Positions 28,901-43,900 of a stretch of 64,000 nucleotides of DNA are shown here, one piece after another; within the stretch, counting starts at the first letter, position 1, and each line of letters opens with the position of its first letter. The notes under the pieces are model-generated. The model ran no database searches. It was given only the letters and a program-made list of their open reading frames with translations, and was not told where the DNA came from. The stretch lies in NCBI GenBank assembly GCA_958510825.1, contig OY294049.1, positions 27,672,986 through 27,736,985 of the forward strand, given 5' to 3'. The translations under genes were made by a program, and so were the position numbers. The DNA comes from Brachypterus glaber (lineage: Eukaryota > Arthropoda > Insecta > Coleoptera > Kateretidae).

Positions 28901-31900
28901 TTTTTTAGGATTTTTTTGTAAAATTTTATTTATATTATATAAAATTGGTTTATAAGTATAATGGACGAATTCGCATTATGAAATAAATAATTTTTCAAAA
29001 CTTTTTTGATTTTTTTAAAGAACGTTTGTCGAAAATTCCCATTCTTAACCCTATTTTAAACCCCCATAAATTGTCTCAAAATAATAAAAAAATATGTGGC
29101 CAAATAGAGAATTTTAAAGGTTTTAAAATGATGTATCACCTTTCCATTAAAAAAAATTGTCCCCCATGCTCTCACATTTTGAAAGCTGAAAATATCAAAC
29201 ATATCTAAAAAGATAGTTTAAGTTGTCTTATTTAAAAGTTCTAAATTAAAAGTCGATATCTGAACTCGTTAACTGTTACAGGGGTGTTGTCTTTCGGACC
29301 GCACAGTAAAATAAGTCTATTTCTAATATATATTCTTTTCTTTTGTCAGAAACATGATTCATTTCACACCGACGCAAGTCGAGGCCATAAAATCGGGCAT
29401 GCAACCGGGTCTGACTCTCGTAGTAGGTCCCCCAGGTACAGGTAAAACAGACGTTGCGGTCCAAATCATTTCAAACATCTACCACAACTTCCCGAATCAG
29501 CGTACTTTAATCGTAACGCATTCGAATCAAGCCCTAAATCAACTTTTCGATAAAATCGTGGCCCTGGACATCGACGAAAGACATCTGCTGCGTCTTGGTC
29601 ACGGTGAAGAGGCACTGGAAACTGAAAAAGACTTTAGTAGGTACGGAAGGGTCAACTATGTGCTGGCCAAACGTTTGGACTTGTTGCAGCAAGTGCAGAA
29701 GTTGCAGGAATCGTTGACTGTGGACGGTGATCAGGCATATACTTGTGAAACGGCTGGACATTTTTATTTGTATCAAATTTTGTCTAGGTGGGAACATTTC
29801 TGCAGTGTTGTAAAGCCTAAAAGTGGCCAGGTATGTTATAAGTCTATATGAGAAATTATCACAGATTTTTTTTTTTAATTTTGAAGTCTTGCTTTAACTA
29901 TTTTTCTTCTTCTATAAGAAACCGCCACGGGGTTTGCGGAGTTTATAGCAAAAATGATTACATATTCTTCGGATATAAGAATTCAACTTATCAAACGCTT
30001 TAGTAAGGTCAAAAATACAATGTGTTTTTAAATTGTTCCTTCTTCTATAAGCACCCACAAAGGCAGCACAGTTTTTCTTGTACTATTAGTTACGTAAGAA
30101 AAATTCATAGAAATATGAATGAAACAAAAATTACATCAGTTTGAAAATTTAATTACTTTTAAGTTAATTGCATGTATATTAGTGAAACAAATACACTAGG
30201 CAACAAACTGCAACTTTTTTTTTGCCCCGATCGGAAAGTAAACTTTTCTTATTAATCGAGGGCGTAGAATTCAAATCTGACCTTAGAAAAATTCCAGCAC
30301 CTTATATTTTTGAGAAATAATGACGTTTTGTTTTTCAAAATCTTTGAAAAAAAGAGTGGGATTTTGAAAAATTTAGGGTATATTAAAAAAACACGAGGAA
30401 TTCAAAAATCAATATGCAAAGGACCTACTGTCACAATATGTATGCGAAAAAAATAATAAAAAGCTTAAAATTAAAGTTTAGAGTTTACTTAATTGATCAT
30501 TTATGGCAAAACTATATGTGTAAAAATTTTATAGGACTTAATTTGTAGATTATAAAATTCTCTATAAAAATGTTTATACATTTCTTTCTTATTTTGCTTT
30601 GATCGTAAAAAGTAAATAAATGAAAAGGCAATAAAATTAAAGCACACACTGTAAACTTTTTCCGAGCGCAAAATAGTATTTTTGTATTAAGAACGCAAAA
30701 TGACTGACAAAAATCACATTTTGCGCTCTTAATACAAACGGCAGTGCGAAGTTGTAATCAGGCTCTAACAAAAATTTTGTGTTTTTCGGAAAGGACGTTA
30801 GCGCCACCATTACTTTCGTTTGTGCCGTCTTGGTTCTCAAGATATAAAAATTTCCCCAAAATTGCCTGTAATCCCGCATTTGTATTTTTAAAAGAAAAAT
30901 ACAGGGGTAGAATCTCTTTCGTCCGTGGACGTTATTGCCACAAAAAAAATTCCCCCATCTCAAAGCGTTAAGCCCCATGGAGGTTTAAACTTGGGAAAAT
31001 GGGGTGTTTTCAAAAGGAGGCACCTACGAGAGAAATCGAGATAGTTTGAATCTGTTAGCAGTTCTTGATACTTTTATGTCTGGAGAGGTTTGTTAGTTAG
31101 TTACACGGACGTAAGATATTCTACCCACATATTTTTCTATTCAAACTACAAATGGGGGATTACAGGCAATTTTGGGGAAATTTTTATATCTGGAGAACCA
31201 AGATGGCACAAACGAAAGTAATGGTGGCACTAACGTCCACATAAGGCCCCCTTTCCGAAAAACACAAAAACTTTGTTGTGCCTAATGCGGGATTACAACT
31301 TCACACTGCCAATACAAACAACGTTTTTTCTACGATCTAAAATAAATAAATAAATTTCAGGCAGTAAATTTATAACCTTACAAGGTCGCAACTCTTACAA
31401 TTTTTTGCAAATCTGGTGGTTTGGTAGAAAAACCCTCATCACTGTAACTCTCTATAATTCCTTAACAACAAATATTTAACACATAAATATTTAGCACACG
31501 AAATTGAGATTTGATTAAAGATAAATAATAGTTTTATATTAAAAAAATGGCAGAACACAACATCTCGTAGCATACACGGTGTATTTGAAATAGGGTCGGA
31601 AAGAGTACCTTTTTTATGTATTTTGACCTGAGGAATCATATTTCAAAAATAAAATTGCAAAAAAGTTACACAGAAAAAAGTTTGGGACAAAAAACTGATA
31701 AGCCCCCCCCGTTTCGCACACCCCTGGTTGAAATAAGTACATGAAAATAACACATAAAAACGGACCTTGGTAGGATTAGTTGTCGTGCAAAACCTCGTTG
31801 ATAGATCTCAAAGGGTTCCTGAGTTATTAAATAAAAACCGATTTTTTTAGCCACTTTCAAAGGGGCGTAGCTCCCTTATGACGCATTTTTAGACATATGT

Positions 31901-34900
31901 TTATAGGAACTTTTTGTCATATTTTATGATGTAGAATCATCAGTTAAAATTTCCGACCCTATTTCAAATAGACCGTGTATACTTGACACTGTCAAGTTGA
32001 CAGCTGTTTTACGATTGACTTGCCGGTTGCCTACACTCTAGTGCGCAAAATTCAATTTTGCGCTTGCTGTCATGGTAAGCAAAGTAAAATGCTAAGAAAT
32101 AGGTTATTTTTCGGTCAGAAAACTTCATCTGTTTTTGTAGAAATGTTAACTTTTCTATTAAATCGTAGAAAATACCTATTTTCCTAACAAGTGTGAAAAG
32201 AGACTCTTCTCCGAACTAGATTTCATTTTGCCTGAACGACGCGAACAAACTAGCTTAGGACGCTATCATGTTGATCGGTCGCCATATCAAGTGTTAGCCA
32301 ATAGTGTTACACATTTGTATAATCAAGTTACTTGTTTTTATGAAATAATTATGTCCACACGCATATGCGTACGGAGACATCTTTCCGCACGCTCGTAGAA
32401 AAATATATTTTTCTTATTAATTTAATGGCGCAGAATCCGAGTTTAAGATTAAAAAACATCCAGCACATCTTATTTTTTAAATTTTAGTACGGGCAATTAT
32501 ATTAATTTAAAAATAATTTATAAAAAACAATATTGCTTTTTTTCCGTTTTTTAATGGTTTTACTCATTAAAATATCGAAACATATTTTTAGTTTATTTTT
32601 GACCCCTTAGTGATGCTTTTTGGCGTTTTTTATCATGAGTACATTGCACTAAACTTGTCTCCTTATGCACCCATCTCCTCACCCCCGTGTTTGTTGTGTC
32701 ACAGGATTAATTTTTTTTAAATATATTTTTCCTAGTATACCTGGTTATTCTACCTATGAATTTAAAGTTTTCATCTAAGTTGGGTATTTTTTGACTAATA
32801 TTGATTTGCTGAGTCCAAATTTTTCCTCAGAAAATTTGTATCTTCCATAGAACAAAAGAGGGCTAAAATAATGATTTTTAACCACTTTAGTCTCATTTTT
32901 CTCAGAAACCTGAGGTAGTAGAAATATTCTGATTCGGTCTCAGCGACCCAAAATTAGTTAAAAAACATTTGACCGCAATCAGGGCAAGAAACTGTGTTGC
33001 CTAGTGATATCGCCACATAGCTGACAGTACAGAGAAAACTCTCTTGCTTATACCTACATAAAAGATAAAGATAAAGATAGTTTATTAACCATTTTGGATA
33101 CAATAAGTACATATGGCTCGTCATATAAAATTTATATTTGCATTTGTACTTCTACTTGCCGGAGTATTTAAAGGGGGTTTTTTCGATATTTTGAAAAAAA
33201 AAATATATGAAAAAAACTACCGAGGCTGAAAAAAAATAAAAAAAAATTTACATATGTGTACGCCACTTCACACACACCAAGCCAGTATAAATACAAGTAT
33301 GTTGCAACAAACAAATAATAGAAATAAATAAATAAATAAATACTGTACAAAAATATAAATATAAATTAACACAATAATAAAAAAAACATCTAGATTACAA
33401 ATTAAAATTGTATGAGTAATATTCGTCCAGAGTATAAAAACATCCTCTAACTAAAATGTCTTTTACTCCTTTTTTAAATAGATTAATATTTTTAATATTT
33501 TTAATATTGAGCGGCAGAGCGTTATATAAAGACAAACAATTATAATGAGGTGACTTTTTAAACTTTGCAGTTGTGTGACTAGGTACGATAATATCATTTT
33601 TACTACGAGTATCATAACTATGAAATCTTGAATTAATAAAAAATAAGGAAAAGTTTAATTTAACAAACATTACACATTTTAAAATATATACGCTAGGAAC
33701 GGTTAACATATTGTTTGATTTAAAAGTCTCCCTGCAAGTCTCTCTATAACTTAAATTAAAAATCAATCTCATGAGTCTCTTCTGCAAAACAAAAACTCTT
33801 GATATATTTACTGAAGACCCCCAAGCTAAAATATTATAATTTATGTGTGAATATGCTAAAGCATAATAAACACTCAAAATACCTGTTATATTTAAAGAGT
33901 TTTTGACGTGCAGAATAGCAAAATATGATTTATTTAGTTTTTTGCATACAGCATTAATATGCGGTTCCCAACTTAAGGTTTGATCTAAGTGGGTGCCTAA
34001 AAACTTAACAGTCGATTCAAACTTTAAACCTCCCGGTAATTGAAAATTTTTCGCCAGTTGTTTTTTATTAAAAAAAATAATTGCCATTGTTTTACTAGTG
34101 CTAAGAATTAATTGGTTTCTAAAGCACCAGGCAGTAAACTCATTTATAACATATTCTATTAAACGTTTTAATTCATTAATGTCTTTTGAAGATAAAATTA
34201 TATTTGTGTCATCAGCGAATAATATAAGTATACCATAAGTTATAAAAAGATTAAGATCATTTATGAACAAAAGAAATAAAAGGGGTCCTAAAATCGATCC
34301 TTGAGGTACCCCTGGATATATATTATGTGGTTTAGACTTTGAGTTTCCTACAGATACAATAATAGACCTAGCTTCCATGTACGACTTTATCCAATTTAAA
34401 ATATTGATGGGGAATCCCATTTCCCTCATTTTAGTAATCAGAAACTCTGGTTCAACCGTATCGAAAGCTTTAGTAAAATCAAATAACAAAGAAATAACAT
34501 AATGACCTGTATCTAGTTTTGAAAAAACAAAACTTAAAAAATAAAATGTGGACGAAAACCATGTTGGGCATTTGAGAGAATATTATTTGCATTTAAGTAA
34601 CTGAATATTTTATCAAAAACTATTTTTTCCAGTACCTTTGACAAGGTTGATAATAAAGAAATTTGTCTATAATTATTAATATCTTCCTTACTACCTTTTT
34701 TGTTTAGGGGTACCACCAATGCTGACTTAAAAACATCTGGAAAAATACCTTGACTAAGAGATTGGTTTGAAAGTCTTACAAAAGGTCCTACAATATTCTT
34801 AAAAATATGGCTTAGAGTTGAAACTGAGAGACCATCCATACCATAAGAGTTTTTACTTTTTAAACTATTAAAAGCCGCGTATGCTTCTGCTTCAGTTATT

Positions 34901-37900
34901 GGATTGGAATTAAAATCAAAAGTTGTGTTATAGCTACCATATGTACAAGGTCGAGGATTATTACTGCCAAAGTGATTTTTCATTTGCTTAGGTACTGATG
35001 ATGCAAAAAAGTCCGCAAACAAATTAGCAATAACTTGATCATCACTTTCTAATACATTATTAACATTAAGTTTAATGGTTTGTTTTTTTGGTTTCCTTCC
35101 CATATTTTCATTTACTATTTTCCAAGTTTCCCTTACTTTATTATTTGAGTTAATAATTTTATTTTCATTAAACCTTATCTTAGCTAAACGAATATTTTGT
35201 CTATGTTTATTTTTTCTAATATTATACATAATTTTTAAATCTATTGAACTAAAAGCAGATACAGCCCATCCTAATTTTTTTTAATTCTTTACTTTCATTT
35301 ATAATTTCTTGGGTAAGCCAACTTTTGTTTACAGAAGATTTATTTTTTACTTGTTTAAAAGGACAAAATTTATTAAAACTGGACATGATATTATCTAGTA
35401 AATATTTAAATCCATAATTTACACTAAAAGAAGATAACTTACACCAATCAATATTTGAAACACTGGCTTTAAAATTACTTAAACTATTTGCATTAATTAA
35501 CCGTTTTTTATGACTAACTTTATCATTTAAAATATTTGTATTTTGTACTTTTAAACGTATATCCAACAAATGCCCAAAGTGATCAGCTATGTTAGGGTTG
35601 ACCAGTTTACAATTAATATCATGAGGTGACGCTGACCAGGTCATATAATCGATACATGATTTGCTATTATGTCCATTTATATCTGTAAAAATTCTCGTAA
35701 CTTTAATTGAAAACTATTAAAAAGATCAAGAAGAAGTTTGGTATTATTGCAATTTTTAGTATAATCTATATTAATATCTCCACATAATATAATATTTCTT
35801 GATTTTAAGACAGCATAATTTAAAGCCAGAGACAATTGAGTAAAAAATAAATCGATATCACCATTTGGTGGCCTATAAACTGTTATTATAAAAAACGTAT
35901 CATAGCTTTTAAATAAAAGTCCACAAATCTCTATATGTAACTCTACAGAAAGACCCTTTATAAACAAAACATCAACCGCCGCATCTGTGCTTACTGCACA
36001 ATCCTTGACTAAAATTAAAGATCCACCTCGTATATGATTGATTCTTGAAAAATTCGAAATAAGTTTAAAATTAGGTACATTTAAGTTAAGAACATTACTA
36101 TCATGAACCCAGTGCTCCGTAATACATAAGATATCAATATTATTTTGCAACAAAAAAGATTCTAACAATACTAAATTATTAATAATACCCTGCACATTAG
36201 CATGAAAAACTAATATTTTTGGCGTTATTACCTGCGAGTTAAGGTTATTGTCTGATTTTCAATTTTGGCATTAAAACTTATGTTAAAAATGTTCGAAAGA
36301 ATCCTTGATATATTTCTGGCAATGTTATATTTTGATAAATTTGAGCACTTACCATTTGCTTCCGCAAAAAGACCTCCTAAAAAACTTATTAAATTTAAAT
36401 GATTTTTGTTTAGTCTGTTCCAGTTAAAACAATTTCCGCCGAATTCCCATTTCACAAGTTTTTTGAAACAGCCCCTCAACCGCTGTTTAAAGGCATCAAT
36501 TTTGACGAAGATTTGGATGTGGCGGAAAGCTGTTTTCGGTTTATAGAACACATTTTCAACGAATTGGACGAATTCAGAGCATTCGAATTGTTGAGATCTG
36601 GACTGGATCGTTCTAAATACCTTTTGGTAAAGGAGGCGAAGATCATAGCTATGACTTGTACGCACGCGGCCTTGAAACGAAAAGAATTGGTACAAATAGG
36701 TAAGATAGGTCAGGAAAATTTCTACATGATAACTTGAAAACGTTTTGAGCCTGATACTCAAAATTTGGACCATATAGCCTGGTTCATAACGTGCGCCTAA
36801 TGGGCCAGGCTGTGTATGGTCCAAACTTATACGAGTTTCAAGGGGGGTAAAACCCATTATTTTTGCAAAGTCTGAAAATATTAAAATCTTTTTGTAATTT
36901 ATTTTCCTACGATCTCCTATGAAAATGACATTTAGCACACTTTTTTTTGTTCTTCAGAAAACGCTTTATATCACACTAGTTTGATATTTGTGTATGTAGG
37001 TTTGCCTAATTTTATTTGGATATTTACGTTGTAGATTCTACGAATTTTACTCACCTCGTTTTATATGTCATTTTCCATTTTTCATCACAGCCTTTTATGG
37101 TATCTTTTATGTTTTTCAATCCAAATATTTCTGTTTTTCATGCCAAAAATAAAAACTATATATACTCAAGATATACATCGTGATGTTTTATTTTTGTCTA
37201 GATGTAATAAAAATTACTTAATTTTTTATTTAGTTACCTTACATTTGGAAACAAAACATCAAAATACACGGTCTTTTCCTTATGAAATTGTAAAACAGTA
37301 CAATTTTACCGTTTTATCCAGAGAAATCTAATTTAATAAGCAAACTAAGTTTGCCTTGATTTAGAAAAGATGCTTGAGCTATGGACAACCCATTAAACAG
37401 TAGCTGTTTAACGCCTATAATAATATATTGTATTTTTAAAACCAAGAAAACTAAAGGTAAATGAAAATCATATTTCCTGTTTGACTACATAAATTTGTAT
37501 GCTTTGTTTTGCTTTTGTATGCTTTGCTTTTCTCAAAAGTTTTTTAAATAATAAAAATTAAAAATATATTAAATTAAGAAACTTTATTTTTTTTCAGGAT
37601 CGTAGGAAAAATAGTGTACATAACTCGTTGAAAAGTGTATTTCCTACACTCGTGGGGTTTCCTCACTCGCCTAAAGGCTCGTTCGTAAACCTTCCCACTC
37701 TCGTGAAATCAGTCACTTTCCACACTAGTTATGTAATATACTATATATATTTTAATTACCGAGCATATTACAGAAAAACTACATTCCGTATGAATTTTTG
37801 TTTAGGTTTTAAATATGATAACATTCTTATGGAAGAGTCGGCTCAAATCCTAGAAATTGAAACATTTATCCCCTTACTGCTCCAAAATCCCCAAGATGGG

Positions 37901-40900
37901 TACAATCGACTGAAAAGGTGGATAATGATTGGTGATCATCACCAGTTACCACCAGTTATCAAAAATATGGCTTTTCAGAAATATTCCAATATGGAGCAAA
38001 GTTTATTCACCAGACTTGTTAGGTTGGGAGTACCTACTGTAGATTTAGATGGACAGGGTCGTGCCAGGCCAGGGTAAGTCAAAATATCTATTTGCAACCT
38101 TCCATGAGAAAACGGGTAAAAAGGGCAAGGGCTTTGCTCCTGAAACATCACATTTAAACTTTTCATTCCCAAAAAGGGCACACACAACCAATTTTTTTTT
38201 ACAGAAAACACGAAAAACGTTTAATTTCTTTAATTGAGCAAGCTAGTTTTTTTATTTTGCTGTTCTTTTGAATACAAACCTCGATACAAAATTAATAACA
38301 TTGTTCATTTGCAAAAGGGCATAAACAGCCATTTTATGGATATGGCTTTTCCAAATGAACGACATAAATGGTCATCTTTGGAATGGATTTTGACAGGTGC
38401 AATTTTTATAGGGAATGTGCGTGTTTAGAAGAGACAAAATCCGTAAAAAAAACGCATTTTGAAAAAATGGTCCTAAGTGTCCGTTTCGGAATGAAAATTT
38501 TATTTATATTAAACAATTTTATAGCAGCGAAAAAATGCAAAGTTTCTATTTTTGGTAACATTTATTTTTTTTTTTAGAATTTGTGATTTGTATAAATGGA
38601 GATATAAAAATTTAGGAAATCTAAAACATGTGGAGACGTGGAGAGAATATTTGACAGCTAATCCCGGATTTGCTTATGATTTTCAATTAATTAATGTTCA
38701 AGACTTTAATGGCGTGGGAGAATCCGAGCCCAGTCCATTTTTCTATCAGGTAAGTGTACTAAAAAGAATGACATTTTTTCTAGCGAAAAAAAACATTCTA
38801 ATAAAATAAAAGTTAAAAACTGATCCACAATAAAGTTGAACTCAACTAACCCAAAAATAATAACTTTAACGGCTCCTGGAAATAATGGACATAAGTAAAC
38901 CACGTTTATCTTATTTTAAGAAAATCGTAAAAATGTATAATTTAGCAAAAAAATATGACAAAAAAAATAATTTTTCTTAATACGCAAAAAAGTGAGCAAA
39001 ACATTTTTTAGTCACTAGTGGAAAAAACTTAACTTTTGATATTTAAAATAGTGCTAAAAACAAATGTTTCTAGGAAGGTGTTTGATAAATTACTAGTTTT
39101 CTTTAGTGAACAAGGAAAATAGAAATAAATTAATAGTAAAAAAACATTTTTAAGAACAAGCTTTTATTTAAGTGCTCTAAAAAGAAGAAAATAAATTTAC
39201 AAGTAAATCAAACCCATCATTTTGTTACATTATGCAATTTTATATGTTATAAAAGCTTGTCACTAGATTTTTCTGTGTAAATTTCTTTTATAAAAAATAC
39301 ATAAATTTCTACTTAGAATTACTTGTGTCAAGATATATTATCCTGACAAGGTTTTATATCATATAAAACTGTATAATGTGCTGAGATACGGTTCGGGTTA
39401 TTTGTGGGTTTAGGTTCTGCGGATTTGGGAAAAAAGGCAATGGTTTCGATTGTAGGCGATTTAATGTGGATGCAACAGAGATGGGCCAGACCAGGTCACA
39501 GTAGGCCACAAGAATTAATAAGATTTAATAAGAATTTACGCAAGGTGAATAGTATATTTAGGTAGTCTAAAGTGTTCAGATCAAATATGTTTTTACAGTT
39601 AAATGATACATTTTCCCTCTTGGGCATAATCTTAACATTTCTTCAGGAGGACTTCAAGCCTTACTAACAATTTGTTGAAAGATTTATTTTAGTTGATTCT
39701 TATACCTTTATTAACGCAGAATCAAAATATGTTTATGTTATTTATCCAACGATTACCGTTTTCAAGAAAAATGCAAATTAATACATGTAAATCTTTGGGT
39801 TGGGTGACTTTTCAAACCAATAAGCGAGTTTATACACATCTAAATATAGAATAAAATTGTAAGTAACCCTTTTTCTTTAATTTTTAAAAGCAAAAAAGCT
39901 TTTTTTTTATTAATAAAGTGTACCGCAGACCCTTTTTTAAAACTGTTATAATATGTTTGTTTTTTTTTTATGTTTGTTTTTTTAACCTCGTATTATTTTA
40001 CTTAATTAAGCATCCCCTAAGTCCAGGACTTGTGTGGGCTAGTAGAAGAGGGAACCACCGGCTTTAATTGACTTTCAAACCAATATATCTAGGGAGTACG
40101 CCTTCGCCAAATTTCAATTATTAATTAACTGAAAAATGCAATCGGCGCCAGTGAGGTTTGAACTCACGATCATTAGCTCAGTGTCAATGCCAAATCGATG
40201 CCTTAGACCGCTGAGCTAATTCTCCCCTTATGGAGTTTTGAAAGTTATATCTTAAAAGTGTTATTTTTTTTATCAGTGGTTCTCAATCATTTTGCCTTCC
40301 CATTTTTAAAAAATTAAAATTTTGGGAAAGCAATGTATGAAAAAAATATATTATTATTGTTAATTTCCATGGCAACATCTTCATTATAGTATATTCAACT
40401 TCAAAATGAAGTAAGTGTAAACAAACGCACGTGACAACAACTTATTTAGTGACAGGGTAGGACCCGAAACAAAATATTTCTATATAAAGGTCCATTGCAA
40501 TGCATTGTACGCTTCATCGCAAGTGCTCACGTACTGACCTGTTTAATTTTCTACATCCCTACTCTCGCAACATTCGAGTGTTTTAACCAATGAAACCACG
40601 CGCCAGCTGCCGTGTGCGCGATTCTTTTATTTACTTCGGCTGAATCTTGAAGTTGAATATACTACAGACCTTTTTATTAATTTTGCCAACGTCTCGTGCT
40701 GTTATGCAAATTGTACAATTGCATTCGCCACTTCTTACTATTTTAATTAAGTTTTTCATAATTAGACATTTTGATGTCCCTTTCTTTCATTTCTAATTTT
40801 TGAATCTTATAGTAATTGCATAACGAAACTGGAAATTTAGGATTTTGCAAACTAAAATTTTGAATTAAATGTTTCTTTAAAGTAACAAATTTTATCATTA

Positions 40901-43900
40901 ATTAAAAATTGGCTTAATTTCCTTTTTCCAATAATTGCCTTTTTTCTGCAGTCTACCTGGTCAAATTGTCGTTCTTGATGCATTTTAAATCAAAAATACA
41001 TATGAAACTTATTTGGAACCGCTTTTATAATAAAAATATCAAAATTGACAAAAATTATGTGTAACATCAAAAATGATATTTTACATTTTCACACTAGTCA
41101 ACAACTAATATTTAAATAAAAATTAAGGATTTTTTAAACGCTTATGAGGAAATTGTATTGAAAAAAAGTTTTTATTTACTTCTTGAATCTAAGAGTAGAC
41201 TACCAAAGTAAACATTTTAAACTATATTTGCACATACATCCGTTAAAATTAACTTAAAAATTGTATTTTAAAGTGACTCAAGTTTAAGTTTTATATTTAT
41301 TAATTATATTTTTCTCGAAAACGGTGAAAATTGAATAAAAATTGTAAGCGAATTTTGATTCTGCGTTAATGGTAGTATTAAAATCAACTAACTTAAATCT
41401 TGTAGGATTAAGTTAGTAAGTTTTATATTTATTAATTTCTATTTTTCTCGAAAACGGTGAAAATTGAATAAAAAATTGTAAGCGTATTTTGATTCTGCGT
41501 TAATAGTATTAGAATCAACTAACTTAAATCTTGTAGGATTAATTTAGTAGCCCCCTGAAGAAATGTTAGAATTATGCCCAAGAGGGAAAATGTAGGATTT
41601 AACGGTAAACAAATGTTTAATCTGAACACTTTTAAGTACCTAAATATGCTATTCACCATGCGTAAATTTTTGTTGAATCTTATAAATGCTTGTAGCTCAC
41701 TGTGAGATATTTAGGGTCCCTAACTTAACTTATTTGGTGTTAGACATGCGGCAGTGATGTGTGGGTTCGAAGTGCAGGTAAGTTTAGTAAAAAAGAACCG
41801 TTGAAAATTCACCCAGTGTGTGAGAAGGCGTTAAGACAAAACTGTAAATAAAAGAACCGTTTTAAATGACCGATTTATATGATGAAATCACTTAACGAGC
41901 TGAGCTAAGTATACTTTTGAAGTATAACGCTCTCAAACATCGTCTTTCTGGTTCAACGTTCAGAGGTAGAAAAGTATGAGCGGTATTTAAAATGGCTGAC
42001 CTCCCTTCCGTTTTCCCCCACTTAGTTCCGAACAAAAAGTGGGATCGCAGATTTCTTAAGCTGCGAATATTTTCCCGCGAATATATTATAACATTTTGAA
42101 ATATTATTTGTTATTGTTTCCGCCGTTACCTTTTTTATACTGCTACAAATGTAACAATATGATGGGTTTGATTTCCTTGAAAATTAATTTTCTTTTTATT
42201 AGAGCACTTAAATAAAAGCTTGTTCTAAAAAATGTTTTTTTACTATTTTTTTCTTTTTTTATTTGTAAAAATTTTGTAGGATACAAACTTTTTTTCAGAT
42301 AGGGGCGCCTACTCAGAAGCTTGCTTCAGGGATAAGCATGGGTACCGAATTTCAGCTCTCTACGTTTTTTCTAAGTGGGTGAAACAGAGAGGGGGTTAAC
42401 TTAGGCTTATACGCGTATGAGGGGTAATGGGGAGACAAGGGGGGATGTAAAATTGTTTTTAAAATTTTATTATAACTGGATAAGTATGTAACCTAATTTT
42501 AGTTTAAATTATCTCGTGTGGGTAAAAAATTGATTTTTTTATTTTTATTTTTAGAGGTGGGGGGATTGGGGGCAGTTTTTATATAAAATTGTTTTTTTCA
42601 ACCGATTTAAGCATGTATATCAAATTTTAGCTTTCTATGTATATTTTAAGTGGGTGAAACAGAGAGGGGGGTTAACTTAGCCTTATACGCGTATAGGGGG
42701 TGATGGGGAGACGAGAGGAGATATAAAGGACATGGCACAATTTATAGGGAATTTTGGCCCTCGGTGAAATTCGCTAAATTTTTTATATGTTTTAGTTTAT
42801 ACTTTTTTAAAAGGAATTAGGAACGTTTCAAGCACTTTGTATGTACAGTTTTTTTTCTGTAAGGAAAATAAAAAAATATTTTTGCCCTACACTGCTCATA
42901 AAAATATTTTTCTAGTAGGCATTGTTTCGTTTGACAACTTGTCAGTGAAGGATATTCTGACGTATTTTTGAAGTTTTTTAGACTAAATTGTCAGTTTTAT
43001 TGGGAAAAAGTAATGAAATACATATTGAAATTGGACAGAATAATTAAATAAGATGAAGAAAAGTGCAACAGAAATACTTCTTAAGGACTAAATTAGTGAA
43101 ATACGTGAAATAAGTTATTTGCTAACCTGGTAAAAAGTACTAAAACGTATATAAAATTGAACTAAAGAATGAAATAAGAAGAAAAGCAGAATAAAAATAC
43201 GTTTTAAGGGAATCGTTTGTAAAATAATAAGCGATTTTAATGCCGAAAGTGTATCCCTTATTTTTTGTACGGCAAAAAAAAACAATTATTTCCAAAATTC
43301 TACATAGAAGAAATTGAATATGTGTTTTTGTAATATAATGTACTGGAACCCATGTTAAAACTCCAGAACTTAATAAAATAATAAAATAAGAAGTAAAACA
43401 GAACAGAAAAACTAAGTTGAAAGTGAAATACTGTGTTTCTGCATAGAATAAATTATCCAATATAACTATCATACCGAGGGCTTCATAACAGGGCTGTATC
43501 AACCGTGTTAACATGTAGCAGATATGCCCCTATGCTATGAAGCCCTCGATATGATTTAAAATATGAACACTAAAAAAAGGATCCATGAATCAAGAAAATG
43601 CATCTTTTGATTATATTTTAAGCCAAATTCTCTTATTTTTGGACTAGCATTTCTTATGAACCTAATAACTGGCGCGGGTCTTTGAATGGAAATCCGCGCT
43701 CTTCATTTAAGATGTTAGCCTTAAAATAAGAGAATATGGTGTTGTACTTATCAAAAGACATGTGTCCTTGATTCAATTCTTTTTCACAGTATTACATTAG
43801 GACATTTTTATAAAAAAATAGTGCAATTTAAACAAATATATCATTTTTTATATAATTATAATTTTTTAACAAGATATAAATTATAAAAATTATTAACAAA

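Larger units (their letters stand above)
39140..42250. mobile_element. Foldback element, 3.1 kb, AQR intron 12
   Basis: Outer arms aagcttttatttaagtgctct (39160s) and agagcacttaaataaaagctt (42196s). Further pairs: atcaaacccatcat / atgatgggtttgat and acgcaaggtgaatag / ctattcaccatgcgt. A SINE and a short IR (40388-40665) sit in the middle. Confidence 0.75.

Noticed and set aside
36424..36699. Alternative exon 10 start after ttccag
   Set aside because: Would put the conserved EFPFHKFF segment out of frame with exon 9. The upstream acceptor at 36414 restores it.
36228..36938. 236-codon ORF on - across AQR exon 10
   Set aside because: The right-hand two-thirds is the antisense of the conserved AQR exon. 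Only the left end (to about 36400) may be retroelement sequence.
40140..40228. tRNA gene on -
   Set aside because: A and B boxes are present, but the acceptor-stem ends do not pair and the sequence continues into a body shared with 52736-52932. It is a SINE.
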